Below the pieces are notes generated by a model that did no database searches, was not told the DNA's origin, and worked only from the letters and a program-made list of their open reading frames with translations. Of a stretch of 41,443 nucleotides of DNA, positions 18,590 through 25,758 are shown in pieces (position 1 is the stretch's first letter; each line of letters starts with the position of its first letter). The position numbers were made by a program, and so were the translations under genes. This stretch comes from an uncultured Clostridium sp. (lineage in GTDB: Bacteria > Bacillota > Clostridia > Lachnospirales > Lachnospiraceae): assembly GCA_947644195.1 (NCBI GenBank), contig CANRZB010000036.1, positions 1-41,443 of the forward strand, written 5' to 3'.

Positions 18590-20926
18590 ATGGAAATGAT
18601 TACATTATTAAAAGCGAATATCCGCCATAAAAAGGGCTCGTTTGTGAGTGTGATTTTGCTGACTATGATTGTGGCTATGTCAGTCACAATTGTTTTAAGT
18701 ATTAAGGAGAGTTCGGTACAGGGGGTTTTGAATTCTCATGAATTGACAGATACTCCTGATCTTTGGGTGGAGTATTATGCGCATAAACTCACAGCTCAGA
18801 TGTTAGAAGAGGTAAATAAACATCCCCAGGTTGCCAAGGTAGTAGTGCGAGATACTCTTGTCGGAGAGAAAACGATTATGAAGGGGGGAGTATACACCAA
18901 CAGTATCCTGCTGATGACAGCGCCGACAAATACCAAACTTTTAAATGAGGATCTCTCAGGAGTTAAGGAGAATGTGGATACACTGGATCAGGGGGAAATA
19001 TATGTTTCACAAGGGTTACTTACCAGTATTCATGGAAAGGTTGGGGAATCGCTTACGATAGAAACGATAGCCGGGGATTATCAATTTAAGGTAAAAGGGG
19101 TATTGCTGGATTCTATGCTGGGGTCCTCGGTTATTGGCTGGAAAAAATACTATATCAGTGATGGCGATTACAACAAAATAGCGAAAGCTATTGCAGCAAA
19201 AGAGACAGAGGAGATCCATGCCACCGGAAAGATCTTGGAAATCTTCAAGGCAGACCACTGTAGGTTGACGGACGCAAAGTTTCGCCGTCAGTTGAATCTC
19301 GATACGGATATTTTGAATATGGGATTCGGTTCCCTGACGAAAGATATGTCGATTCATTATACGACACTTTTCCCGAAAATTATTTCTTCTATTTTAATGG
19401 TATTTATTCTTTTATTACTTGGGATTGTGCTGATTGTTGTGGTTCACAGTATTACTATGGAAATGGAAAGCAATTATTTAACATTTGGTATTTTGAAGGC
19501 ACAAGGCTTTGGAACCAATCGGCTGAGGACATTATTCCTGTTCCAGTATTTTATTGCAGAAGTGGTTGGGACTATTTTGGGAATCCTCTTCGCGCTTCCT
19601 TTGATAAAGGCGGCTGCTAATATATTTGCTCCGATTACTGGGATTCCTACGGTAACATCCGTACCCATTTTTTCGATGGCTGGTATTCTTATGTTACTGT
19701 TTCTTTTGTCGGCGCTGTCTATTTTTGGGGTTACAGGAAAACTTAGAGGCATTACCCCTGTCCGTGCCATTTCAGGAGTAAAAAAGGAGATTTATTTTGA
19801 CAGCAGAATGAATGTCCCGATCGGTAAGAAATTTCTTTCTGGGAGTCTTGCATTAAGGCAATTTACTGCAGCAAAACGAAGGTATTTTGGCGTATTTATG
19901 ATTGTCGCCATCCTGGTATTTTTTATGATGACGATTACTATGCTGTCCAACACGGTTACATCTAAATCAGCTCTGGAATCAATGGGGACAGTCATTTCAG
20001 AAGTTGATGTTTCTCCGAAAAAGGAGATTACGAAAGAAGAATTTGCACGGATAGAAAAAGAAATAGAACGATATACTAAAATAAAGAAACGATATTATTG
20101 GAAGCATCTCTATTTCTCTTTTGATGGAGAGGAAATGATGGGAAATGTCTTTGAAAATCCCCAAGCTCTTTCAGCAATGAAAGGACGGATGCCGATTTAT
20201 GACAACGAAATAGCGGTGTCTCCCAGCTTACTGGATGAGTTTAATCTTCACATTGGTGACGAGGTTACGATTGGATGGGAAGACCGCAAGGAGCGGTATC
20301 TGATTTCCGGTACAGCGCCGCTCATGTACGATGCGGGAAGATGTTTTTTGATCTCAGCGGAAGGGGCGAGAAAACTGGGTTGTGATTTATGGCTTTGGGG
20401 CAGTTATTCTTTGGAAGACGAAGGGGAAAAAGATAAGATTAAAGCATCCTTGAATGATAAATTTGGCGATATCATCGAGGCGGGAGTAAATGAAGAAATG
20501 TTGGATGATATTTTTCAGATTGCCATTGATGCCATGCAGTTGATAATCTATGCCTTCTCATTAATATTCTCCCTGGTGGTGGTTCAAATGGTTTGTTCCA
20601 AAGCATTTATCGGGGAGCGGAAAGATATTGGCATATACAAATCCCTGGGCTTTACCTGTGTAAAATTACGGTTCCAATTTGCCATAAGATATTTGATTGT
20701 GGCGCTGCTGGGGTCGTTACTGGGAAGTGCAATCTGTTACGTCCTTTCTGGAAAGATGCTTACAGTACTTTTATACGAGGCGGGTATTTCCAATTTCCAA
20801 ACGAGATTTGGTATTATGACGTTTATCATTCCGGTTGCTGTGATATGTGTGAGTTTCTTTTTCTTTTCGTATTTGGTATCCGGCAAAATCAAGAAGGTGG
20901 AGGTGCGGGAATTGGTAGCGGAATGA
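18590..20926 (+). CDS. FtsX/MacB-type ABC transporter permease
   Basis: A 778-aa permease with two FtsX domains. Helix 1 is near residues 18-38, followed by an extracytoplasmic MacB-like periplasmic-core region with VSQGLLTSIHGKVGESLTIE. Three helices around 270-385 follow (ISSILMVFILLLLGIVLIVVV and others). A second half begins with helix FGVFMIVAILVFFMMTITML, a second extracytoplasmic region, and three C-terminal helices ending SYLVSGKIKKVEVRELVAE. ATG 18590 with AGGTGA is preferred over ATG 18557, which would overlap the ATPase. The operon context suggests export or resistance to a cell-envelope stressor; the substrate is unknown. Confidence 0.9.
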   Translation: MEMITLLKANIRHKKGSFVSVILLTMIVAMSVTIVLSIKESSVQGVLNSHELTDTPDLWVEYYAHKLTAQMLEEVNKHPQVAKVVVRDTLVGEKTIMKGGVYTNSILLMTAPTNTKLLNEDLSGVKENVDTLDQGEIYVSQGLLTSIHGKVGESLTIETIAGDYQFKVKGVLLDSMLGSSVIGWKKYYISDGDYNKIAKAIAAKETEEIHATGKILEIFKADHCRLTDAKFRRQLNLDTDILNMGFGSLTKDMSIHYTTLFPKIISSILMVFILLLLGIVLIVVVHSITMEMESNYLTFGILKAQGFGTNRLRTLFLFQYFIAEVVGTILGILFALPLIKAAANIFAPITGIPTVTSVPIFSMAGILMLLFLLSALSIFGVTGKLRGITPVRAISGVKKEIYFDSRMNVPIGKKFLSGSLALRQFTAAKRRYFGVFMIVAILVFFMMTITMLSNTVTSKSALESMGTVISEVDVSPKKEITKEEFARIEKEIERYTKIKKRYYWKHLYFSFDGEEMMGNVFENPQALSAMKGRMPIYDNEIAVSPSLLDEFNLHIGDEVTIGWEDRKERYLISGTAPLMYDAGRCFLISAEGARKLGCDLWLWGSYSLEDEGEKDKIKASLNDKFGDIIEAGVNEEMLDDIFQIAIDAMQLIIYAFSLIFSLVVVQMVCSKAFIGERKDIGIYKSLGFTCVKLRFQFAIRYLIVALLGSLLGSAICYVLSGKMLTVLLYEAGISNFQTRFGIMTFIIPVAVICVSFFFFSYLVSGKIKKVEVRELVAE

Positions 20927-20991
20927 TGGGGGTAACTAATTGGAGTAAGTGTAAACTAATACAGAAAAATAAGGGTTTTCCTTTTTTTTCC

Positions 20992-21020
20992 TTGCTATTT
21001 TTAGTGAATTGTATTAGAAT
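20992..21020 (+). promoter_or_regulatory. Sigma-A-like promoter for ferredoxin
   Basis: TTGCTA (20992-20997), 17-bp spacer, TAGAAT (21015-21020), about 35 bp before the ferredoxin start. A short AAGG/CCTT stem with eight T at 20971-20989 just before it may end the permease transcript. Confidence 0.55.
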
Positions 21021-21056
21021 GTTGACAAATAAATATCCAAAAGGAGGAATGTCAAA

Positions 21057-21227
21057 ATGGCATATGTAATTAGTGATGATTGTGTAAGCTGTGGAGCTTG
21101 TGCAGGAGGATGCCCAGTAGGAGCAATTTCAGAAGGTGCTTCTCATTATGAGATTGATGCAGATACTTGCATTTCTTGCGGTGCATGCGCAGGTACTTGC
21201 CCTTCAGGAGCAATTTCTGAGGAGTAA
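21057..21227 (+). CDS. Clostridial-type 2[4Fe-4S] ferredoxin
   Basis: A 56-aa electron carrier of about the classical clostridial ferredoxin length (55-56 aa). It has two CxxCxxC...CP clusters: CVSCGACAGGCPVGAIS in the first half and CISCGACAGTCPSGAIS in the second, an internal duplication. AAGGAGGA lies 8 nt before ATG 21057. It has its own promoter and a strong terminator, so it is monocistronic, as is usual for the abundant electron acceptor of 2-oxoacid:ferredoxin oxidoreductases such as the one encoded at 36650-39765. Confidence 0.97.
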   Translation: MAYVISDDCVSCGACAGGCPVGAISEGASHYEIDADTCISCGACAGTCPSGAISEE

Positions 21228-21255
21228 TTCGTTGCGATAAATCTTCAAGATGACA

Positions 21256-21303
21256 AAAGCTGTGTATTCGGACGAGCGATCGTTGGGAATATACAGCTTT
21301 TTT
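21256..21303 (+). terminator. Intrinsic terminator of the ferredoxin gene
   Basis: AAAGCTGTGTATTC (21256-21269) pairs with GAATATACAGCTTT (21287-21300), 14 bp with one G-T, followed by a T-run. Confidence 0.85.
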
Positions 21304-21352
21304 ATATGATAGGAAAGTAGTCCATACTGGACTATTCCTATCATATAAAAAA
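21298..21352. repeat. Long AT-rich hairpin with TGATAGGAA/TTCCTATCA arms
   Basis: TTTTATATGATAGGAA (with AG bulge, then TAGTCC) pairs with GGACTA plus TTCCTATCATATAAAA around ATACT. It starts inside the T-run of the ferredoxin terminator. Its TGATAGGA core recurs in hairpins at 22807-22831 and 25628-25672. Confidence 0.7.
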
Positions 21353-21419
21353 CGCTCCGTGTGGGCACTGAACATCCGGTGGATGATCGTTTAGTGCGGA
21401 CCGAAGTGGAACGGAGACG
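21353..21419. ncRNA. Candidate structured RNA element, strand uncertain
   Basis: Three nested stems: CTCCGT (21355-21360) with ACGGAG (21411-21416), extendable by CG/CG with a one-base bulge; GCACTGAA (21365-21372) with TTTAGTGC (21390-21397); and CATCC with GGATG around GGT (21373-21385). Read on the minus strand the outer stem is followed by GTTTTTTAT, like a terminator. No known family was recognised. Confidence 0.35.
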
Positions 21420-21468
21420 CACTCCGGCGGGTGGGAATATGATGCTCGGATAAAAAACGTTCAGGGGC

Positions 21469-21497
21469 TGGTTTTTCTTTCCAACTGGTGTTATAAT
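21469..21497 (+). promoter_or_regulatory. Promoter for the DUF1858 gene
   Basis: TGGTTT, 17-bp spacer and a perfect TATAAT (21492-21497) with TGT extended -10, about 72 bp before the gene. Confidence 0.55.
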
Positions 21498-21568
21498 GTT
21501 TGCTGGTTCGGGTAATACTGAACGTAAGGATTGCAATAGACCGAATAAGGTTTGGAATGGAGGGCAAA

Positions 21569-21781
21569 ATGGCAAAACAGGTAGATAAAAGTATGATTAT
21601 TGGAGATATGTTACAGGTAGATCCGGGGATTGCGGCAATTTTGATGGCATCCGGGATGCATTGTATCGGTTGTCCTGCTTCCCAGGGGGAAAGCCTGGAG
21701 GAAGCAGCAGCAGTACATGGTCTGGCGGTAGATGATCTGGTAGCCAGTGTCAATGAGTATTTGGCAAAGAAAGAGGCTTAA
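21569..21781 (+). CDS. DUF1858 domain protein
   Basis: A 70-aa cytoplasmic protein matching DUF1858: MIIGDMLQVDPGIAAILMASGMHCIGCPASQGE-type core with a conserved CxxC (HCIGCP), then LEEAAAVHGL and a C-terminal helix VNEYLAKKEA. The domain also forms the N-terminus of RIC/ScdA-type iron-sulfur repair proteins, but this stand-alone form has no assigned role. The cysteine pair and the neighbouring ferredoxin make a redox or Fe-S link attractive but unproven. The start at 21569 has TGGAGGGC upstream; the 23 extra upstream codons in frame include the promoter and are excluded. Confidence 0.85.
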   Translation: MAKQVDKSMIIGDMLQVDPGIAAILMASGMHCIGCPASQGESLEEAAAVHGLAVDDLVASVNEYLAKKEA

Positions 21782-21830
21782 GGAAAGGACTACTTCCAGA
21801 CAGTGAAAGATGTTCCAAAGAACAAAGTAG

Positions 21831-21904
21831 AAAAGAGCAGATTTTGTGAACATTGCGAAGCCGGGAAAACTTGGCATGCGCAGATCACGGAATCTGCTCT
21901 TTTG
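21831..21904. terminator. Long bidirectional hairpin between DUF1858 and mecA
   Basis: AAAAGAGCAGATT (21831-21843) pairs with AATCTGCTCTTTT (21891-21903). Inside, GTGA/TCAC, TGCG/CGCA and GCC/GGC continue the stem across small internal loops. U-runs exist in both orientations, so it can end both convergent transcripts. Confidence 0.75.
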
Positions 21905-21951
21905 ATGTTAAAACCTGTAAAACCAGAATCTGCCTGGTTGTATATGGCGAA

Positions 21952-22776
21952 CTATATCTTACCCAGGACTTGAAGTGCTTTGTCCCGGATTAATGTATCA
22001 TAGTGTTCGTCATAGTAGGAAGAACTGGCATATGTGTTACGGACAGGGATGCCATACTCACTGACCGTATTACAAATTTTGCTAAATTCTTCCGGTGTAT
22101 GGTCTGATTTGTGTAATATTAAGAAATAGCTGTTATCTGCTTTGTTTTTGTAAACAGTATTCGTTCCTTTATATTGGAAGAACAAATGCTCCCCCAGTGC
22201 AGATAATTGATCCAGGGAATGAAACTGATAAATACGAATCAGATCTGTCTGCTCCTTGACATGTTCTGTCTTTGGTCTTGGGCTCATGCCCAGGACTTCT
22301 GGCAGAGAAATAAAATCATCATCTTTTTCATTTTCATCCTCTGTTTTGAATGGAAGGGTTTCCAGGTTAGACATATTGTCCTCTTCTATGTCATCGGAGA
22401 AATCGTCATAATCGTCATCTTCCTCCGCTAAACTGTCTATCATATCAAATCCGGATTCCTCCATGTCATCATAGTAATCCTCGTCTGGGTCATCGGTAAA
22501 ATGAGAAAATCTGGTATCCAATTCGTCGGGATCTTCGACTTTGGTTATTACCAGAACCAAAGCATCCGGCAACATTGGAATGGCTTCAATCATTAACGGG
22601 ATATCATCCACTTCAAATCCGAATTCATAGGAAGCTTGCTGCATCATATCTCGGAACAGAGCCTTGGCTTTTTCCGTACCGTATGCCAACTCGCTGATGC
22701 GCAGCTCGCGGTCCTTGAGATCCTTTTGGCTTAATGTACATCGGATCTGACGGTCATTTATCTTTTCAATTCGCAT
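21952..22776 (-). CDS. mecA: ClpC adaptor protein MecA
   Basis: A 274-aa MecA-family adaptor that delivers substrates to the ClpCP protease. The N-terminal substrate-binding domain is clear: MRIEKINDRQIRCTLSQKDL, ISELAYGTEKAKALFRDMM and EFGFEVDDIPLMIEAIP. The C-terminal ClpC-binding domain has IYQFHSLDQLSALGEHL, NTVYKNKADNSYFLIL and EYGIPV. Bacillus MecA is about 218 aa; the extra length is a strongly acidic central linker (about residues 92-160) with long runs of Asp/Glu. The start at 22776 has AAGGGAAG upstream. It is monocistronic, with a near-consensus promoter. Confidence 0.92.
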   Translation of the reverse strand: MRIEKINDRQIRCTLSQKDLKDRELRISELAYGTEKAKALFRDMMQQASYEFGFEVDDIPLMIEAIPMLPDALVLVITKVEDPDELDTRFSHFTDDPDEDYYDDMEESGFDMIDSLAEEDDDYDDFSDDIEEDNMSNLETLPFKTEDENEKDDDFISLPEVLGMSPRPKTEHVKEQTDLIRIYQFHSLDQLSALGEHLFFQYKGTNTVYKNKADNSYFLILHKSDHTPEEFSKICNTVSEYGIPVRNTYASSSYYDEHYDTLIRDKALQVLGKI

Positions 22777-22838
22777 AGGCTCACTTCCCTTCTGGTTTAT
22801 ATATTTGATAGGAAAAATAAAGCTACCTATCTATGTTC

Positions 22839-22867
22839 AGTATAGTTTAATTAATTCGAGAAGTCAA
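22839..22867 (-). promoter_or_regulatory. Sigma-A promoter of mecA
   Basis: On the minus strand TTGACT, 17-bp spacer, TATACT. The predicted mRNA begins near 22832, immediately at a GATAGG/CCTATC hairpin (22807-22831), which would sit at the very 5' end of the mRNA. Confidence 0.75.
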
Positions 22868-23155
22868 CGCAAAATATAGGATTTTGTGGGACTTTATGTC
22901 GAATCCTGGTATGTAGAGTTTATTTGTATAATATAAAAAATACAAATCATGGTACCATTAGACGGTTCATAGAAAATGTAAAATGAAATCCATTGATAGC
23001 GTTTGTTTATTTCGTCAAAAGAATACGTGGAGATATTTCTCATTTTCAACAAAATTTAGTAAATCTGAGCAAAATCTGAGAAATTAAATCATTTTTTGGT
23101 ACTATGTTCTAGAAATGCTCCCGTTTTTTCTATCAGGCAAGGTGCCTGTTAGGTC

Positions 23156-23184
23156 TTGTGGAATGGGGGTTTCGGGAATATAAT
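23156..23184 (+). promoter_or_regulatory. Promoter inside a gene-free block
   Basis: TTGTGG (23156-23161), 17-bp spacer, perfect TATAAT (23179-23184). No believable coding frame follows for 600 bp, so the product is probably a non-coding RNA or a very long leader. The region 22868-23155 before it holds only an ATTTGTAT/ATACAAAT inverted repeat (22922-22947), two AAATCTGAG repeats (23060-23080) and a CAGGCA/TGCCTG hairpin (23129-23151). Confidence 0.5.
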
Positions 23185-23303
23185 ATGTGCAGAGAAGCGA
23201 ACCCAGAGCAAAGGAGGTGATCTGATCCTTTTGAATTACCCGTAGAATTGCGGGAATAGATGATATATATGATGTTTTTTGGGGATGGGAGTATATTTTA
23301 ATA

Positions 23304-23518
23304 TCTGACATAGGATGCGCTGTCTGGATCTATGTTTAAAATATTCTGACTCTGAAAAAAGGTTCCCGTGGCTTGCATATCATTGGGATTCGGCTCTATC
23401 AAACAACAGAATGATCTGCAGTACGTATCACAAAGCTGTCCGGCAGATCGTTCTACGGGAGGCAGGCACTGGCAGGAGTCATATTGTCATGGAAGCTATT
23501 TGTATTCTGACATAGGTC
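23304..23518 (+). ncRNA. Candidate structured non-coding RNA (about 190-215 nt)
   Basis: Four nested stems in correct order: GATCTATGT (23327-23335) with ACATAGGTC (23510-23518); TGACTC (23347-23352) with GAGTCA (23476-23481); TCCCGT (23364-23369) with ACGGGA (23455-23460); and AGAATGATCTGC (23408-23419) with GCAGATCGTTCT (23443-23454, one G-U). The overall form is a long, asymmetrically interrupted hairpin, which superficially recalls 6S RNA, but no conserved 6S sequence was recognised. Two short frames here (23102-23311 minus, 23315-23515 plus) lack ribosome sites and protein-like character. The transcript could start at the promoter at 23156-23184. Confidence 0.35.
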
Positions 23519-23539
23519 GGAACTACATTGTATCTTTTA

Positions 23540-23653
23540 AATAAACAGGACATGTTTATTGCGTTGAAACCCCTGTATTAGAGATGAATGTCCTGTTACT
23601 GGGATCGGTTGATTACGAGTTCAGTGGCGGGGCTTCCTCTGATACGATAACAG
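23540..23653 (+). other. Second structured segment with competing stems
   Basis: AACAGGACAT (23544-23553) pairs perfectly with ATGTCCTGTT (23588-23597). The same bases also take part in a local AATAAAC/GTTTATT hairpin (23540-23560), and CTGTTA (23593-23598) can instead pair with TAACAG (23648-23653). The segment lies between the structured element and the GH18 promoter; no T-run follows. Confidence 0.35.
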
Positions 23654-23738
23654 TAAAAAAACGGAGGCAGGAAAGTAAATTTTACAGATAAACGCAAAGT
23701 TCATACTGGGGATACGCAGAATTTCGTTTTTTGGAAAA

Positions 23739-23767
23739 TTGCTAATTAGGACAAAAAGTGTTATACT
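23739..23767 (+). promoter_or_regulatory. Promoter of the GH18 gene
   Basis: TTGCTA (23739-23744), 17-bp spacer, TATACT (23762-23767) with TGT extended -10, about 64 bp before the ATG. Confidence 0.65.
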
Positions 23768-23830
23768 ATTACAAATGTGCATTTGCAGCCTTGGAAATTC
23801 AATCGCAATGAAAGCCGGAGGGATTAACGA

Positions 23831-25612
23831 ATGAAAAATAAAAGACCTGTTATCTTAGGAATATTAGCCGTCATATTAATTGCACTGCTTGCGGTAACCG
23901 TGCATTTAATTAGAAAGAATACACCGAGCAAAACCCATATGTCCCTGCAGAAATATTTTAAGGTAGAGGAAGGAAAGGCAAAGGTCATTCTAAACGATCA
24001 AATTACCGATGCCAATGTTCTGTGTGATAACGGCAAATTTTATCTGGATATTGAATTTGTAAATGAATATTTGAATCCCCGGTTTTATTGGGATAACGCA
24101 GAAAATATTTTGCTTTATACGACATCTACAGCGATGATTCAGACTGACTTGGACAGTCAGGATGTGTTTATCAACAATAGTAAGCAGGCGAAGGATTATG
24201 TCACGGTAAAGACGGATGGACAGACTGCCTATGTTGCGCTGGAGTACATTAAGGAATATACGGCGCTGGATTATAAGACATACCAGTCTCCAGACCGAGT
24301 TGTGCTTCGGAATAAATATAATACGGATATCTCGTATCATGATGTGAAAAAAGAGGCTGCCTTGCGGGTAGAACCAAATATCAAAAGTGATATTCTGGTT
24401 GATCTGAAAGAGAAAGATACCGTCCGAGTGTTAAATCAAACAAATAAAGATGGTGCGCAGGATTCTGAGGGGGATGATACAAAGGATCAGAAAGCGGATA
24501 GCAAAAAGAAGAAAACGGAAAATAAAAATGCCAAAGATTTTGTCAAGGTAATGTCTGACAGTGGAGTTATCGGTTATGTCAAGAAAAATCGCTTGGGAAG
24601 TGTCTATACGAACCAGGATAAGACCGACTTTCAAGAGGAAAAATACAGCCATATTCTCATGGACGAGAAAGTGGTTTTAGCATGGCATCAGGTTACAAAT
24701 CAGGCAGCAAACAGTCAGTTGAGTACCGTTCTTGCGGGAACGAAAGGTGTCAATGTAGTAGCTCCAACTTGGTTCCAGACATCCGACAACAAGGGGAATA
24801 TTTCTTCCCTGGCGTCGGATACTTACGTGCAGGCTGCTCATAGGGCAGGAGTACAGGTATGGGCATTGTGTGACGATTTTGCGGCAAATATGAAGATTGG
24901 AAAAGTCCTGTCGGTTTCCAGCAGACGGCAGAGATTGGCAAAAAACCTGATAGCTGAGGCAATTCGCTATAGTCTGGATGGGATTAATATAGATTTTGAA
25001 AATGTAAAACAGGAAAATGGAAAAGACTTTGTCCAGTTTATCCGGGAGCTTGGAATTATGTGTCGGAATAATGGGATTTCCCTCTCTATTGATAATTATC
25101 CTCTCCGGGATTTTAATGCCTATTATGATCGGGCTGAGCAGGCAGCTGTGGCTGACTATATTATTACAATGGCCTATGATGAGTATTATTCTGGATCAGA
25201 GCAGGCAGGGCCTGTGTCTTCTCTAAGTTATGTGACAAGTTCGATCTCTGCGTTAGAAAAGCTGATTCCGGCAGAGCAGCATATCGTTGCATTGCCGTTT
25301 TATTCCCGATTATGGGAGGAAAAGACGAAAGATGGCAAGGTAGATTTATCCTGTGAGGCATATTCCATGAGGGGAGTGCAGGAAGTCGTTGCTGATTCCA
25401 AGGCAGAATTAAAATGGGATGACGCAACCAGCATGAATTATTTAGAATATAAAAAAGGAAAAAATTTGTATAAAATGTGGGTTGAGGACGAAAAATCATT
25501 AGAGGAAAAGATGAAGGCAGTTTCGGAAGCCGGAGTTGGCGGAATGGCTTTTTGGAAGTTGGGATTGGAAAAAGCTGAGATTTGGGAAACCATTGTCAAA
25601 TATTCCAAATAA
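23831..25612 (+). CDS. Membrane-anchored GH18-family glycoside hydrolase with SH3-like region
   Basis: A 593-aa protein. An N-terminal helix (about residues 7-27) anchors it. Residues about 40-165 resemble the copper-amine-oxidase N-terminal-like stalk domain found in many clostridial wall proteins. Residues about 175-255 form an SH3-like wall-binding region (AALRVEPNIKSDILVDL ... GVIGYVKKNRLG) interrupted by a Lys/Asp-rich insert. Residues about 275-593 form a GH18 barrel: GVNVVAPTWF, then DGINIDFEN with Asp388 and the catalytic Glu390, ITMAYDEYYSGSEQAGPVSS, and FYSRLWEE. The second Asp of the DxxDxDxE motif is Asn386, as is usual in spore and wall GH18 enzymes. Likely acts on peptidoglycan or another N-acetylglucosamine polymer. 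A wall amidase gene follows on the same strand. Confidence 0.88.
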   Translation: MKNKRPVILGILAVILIALLAVTVHLIRKNTPSKTHMSLQKYFKVEEGKAKVILNDQITDANVLCDNGKFYLDIEFVNEYLNPRFYWDNAENILLYTTSTAMIQTDLDSQDVFINNSKQAKDYVTVKTDGQTAYVALEYIKEYTALDYKTYQSPDRVVLRNKYNTDISYHDVKKEAALRVEPNIKSDILVDLKEKDTVRVLNQTNKDGAQDSEGDDTKDQKADSKKKKTENKNAKDFVKVMSDSGVIGYVKKNRLGSVYTNQDKTDFQEEKYSHILMDEKVVLAWHQVTNQAANSQLSTVLAGTKGVNVVAPTWFQTSDNKGNISSLASDTYVQAAHRAGVQVWALCDDFAANMKIGKVLSVSSRRQRLAKNLIAEAIRYSLDGINIDFENVKQENGKDFVQFIRELGIMCRNNGISLSIDNYPLRDFNAYYDRAEQAAVADYIITMAYDEYYSGSEQAGPVSSLSYVTSSISALEKLIPAEQHIVALPFYSRLWEEKTKDGKVDLSCEAYSMRGVQEVVADSKAELKWDDATSMNYLEYKKGKNLYKMWVEDEKSLEEKMKAVSEAGVGGMAFWKLGLEKAEIWETIVKYSK

Positions 25613-25627
25613 TATGTATGCGGAGCA

Positions 25628-25672
25628 TTTTTACTTTATATTGATAGGACGAAGTTTCCTATCAAGTAAAAA
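25628..25672. repeat. Hairpin with TTGATAGGA/TCCTATCAA arms, likely terminator
   Basis: TTGATAGGA (25641-25649) pairs with TCCTATCAA (25657-25665) around a 7-nt loop, flanked by TTTTTAC/GTAAAAA. It lies 16 bp after the GH18 stop and shares its core with hairpins at 21298-21352 and 22807-22831. Confidence 0.6.
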
Positions 25673-25758
25673 TCTTATGACCGGGCATGTCTTAAGCGAA
25701 TGGAAACTGAGATTTCTTCATAAAATGATAGAAATAGGAGAAACTTAGGAGTAGAGGA

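Noticed and set aside
23102-23515. Two short frames (69 codons minus, 66 codons plus) in the gene-free block
   Set aside because: No ribosome sites, unlike-protein composition, and they coincide with RNA-like stems.
23156-23660. Known riboswitch (c-di-GMP, cobalamin, T-box, glycine) or RNase P / tmRNA
   Set aside because: The conserved sequence boxes of these families were not found on either strand.
25691-25698. Single CTTAAG near the CwlD-like gene as another response-regulator site
   Set aside because: It lacks the second half-site, and a lone hexamer is expected by chance.
25691-25758. Sigma-G-like promoter (GAATG ... CATAAAA) before the CwlD-like gene
   Set aside because: Spacer of 16 and a mismatch in the -10 make it too weak to list.
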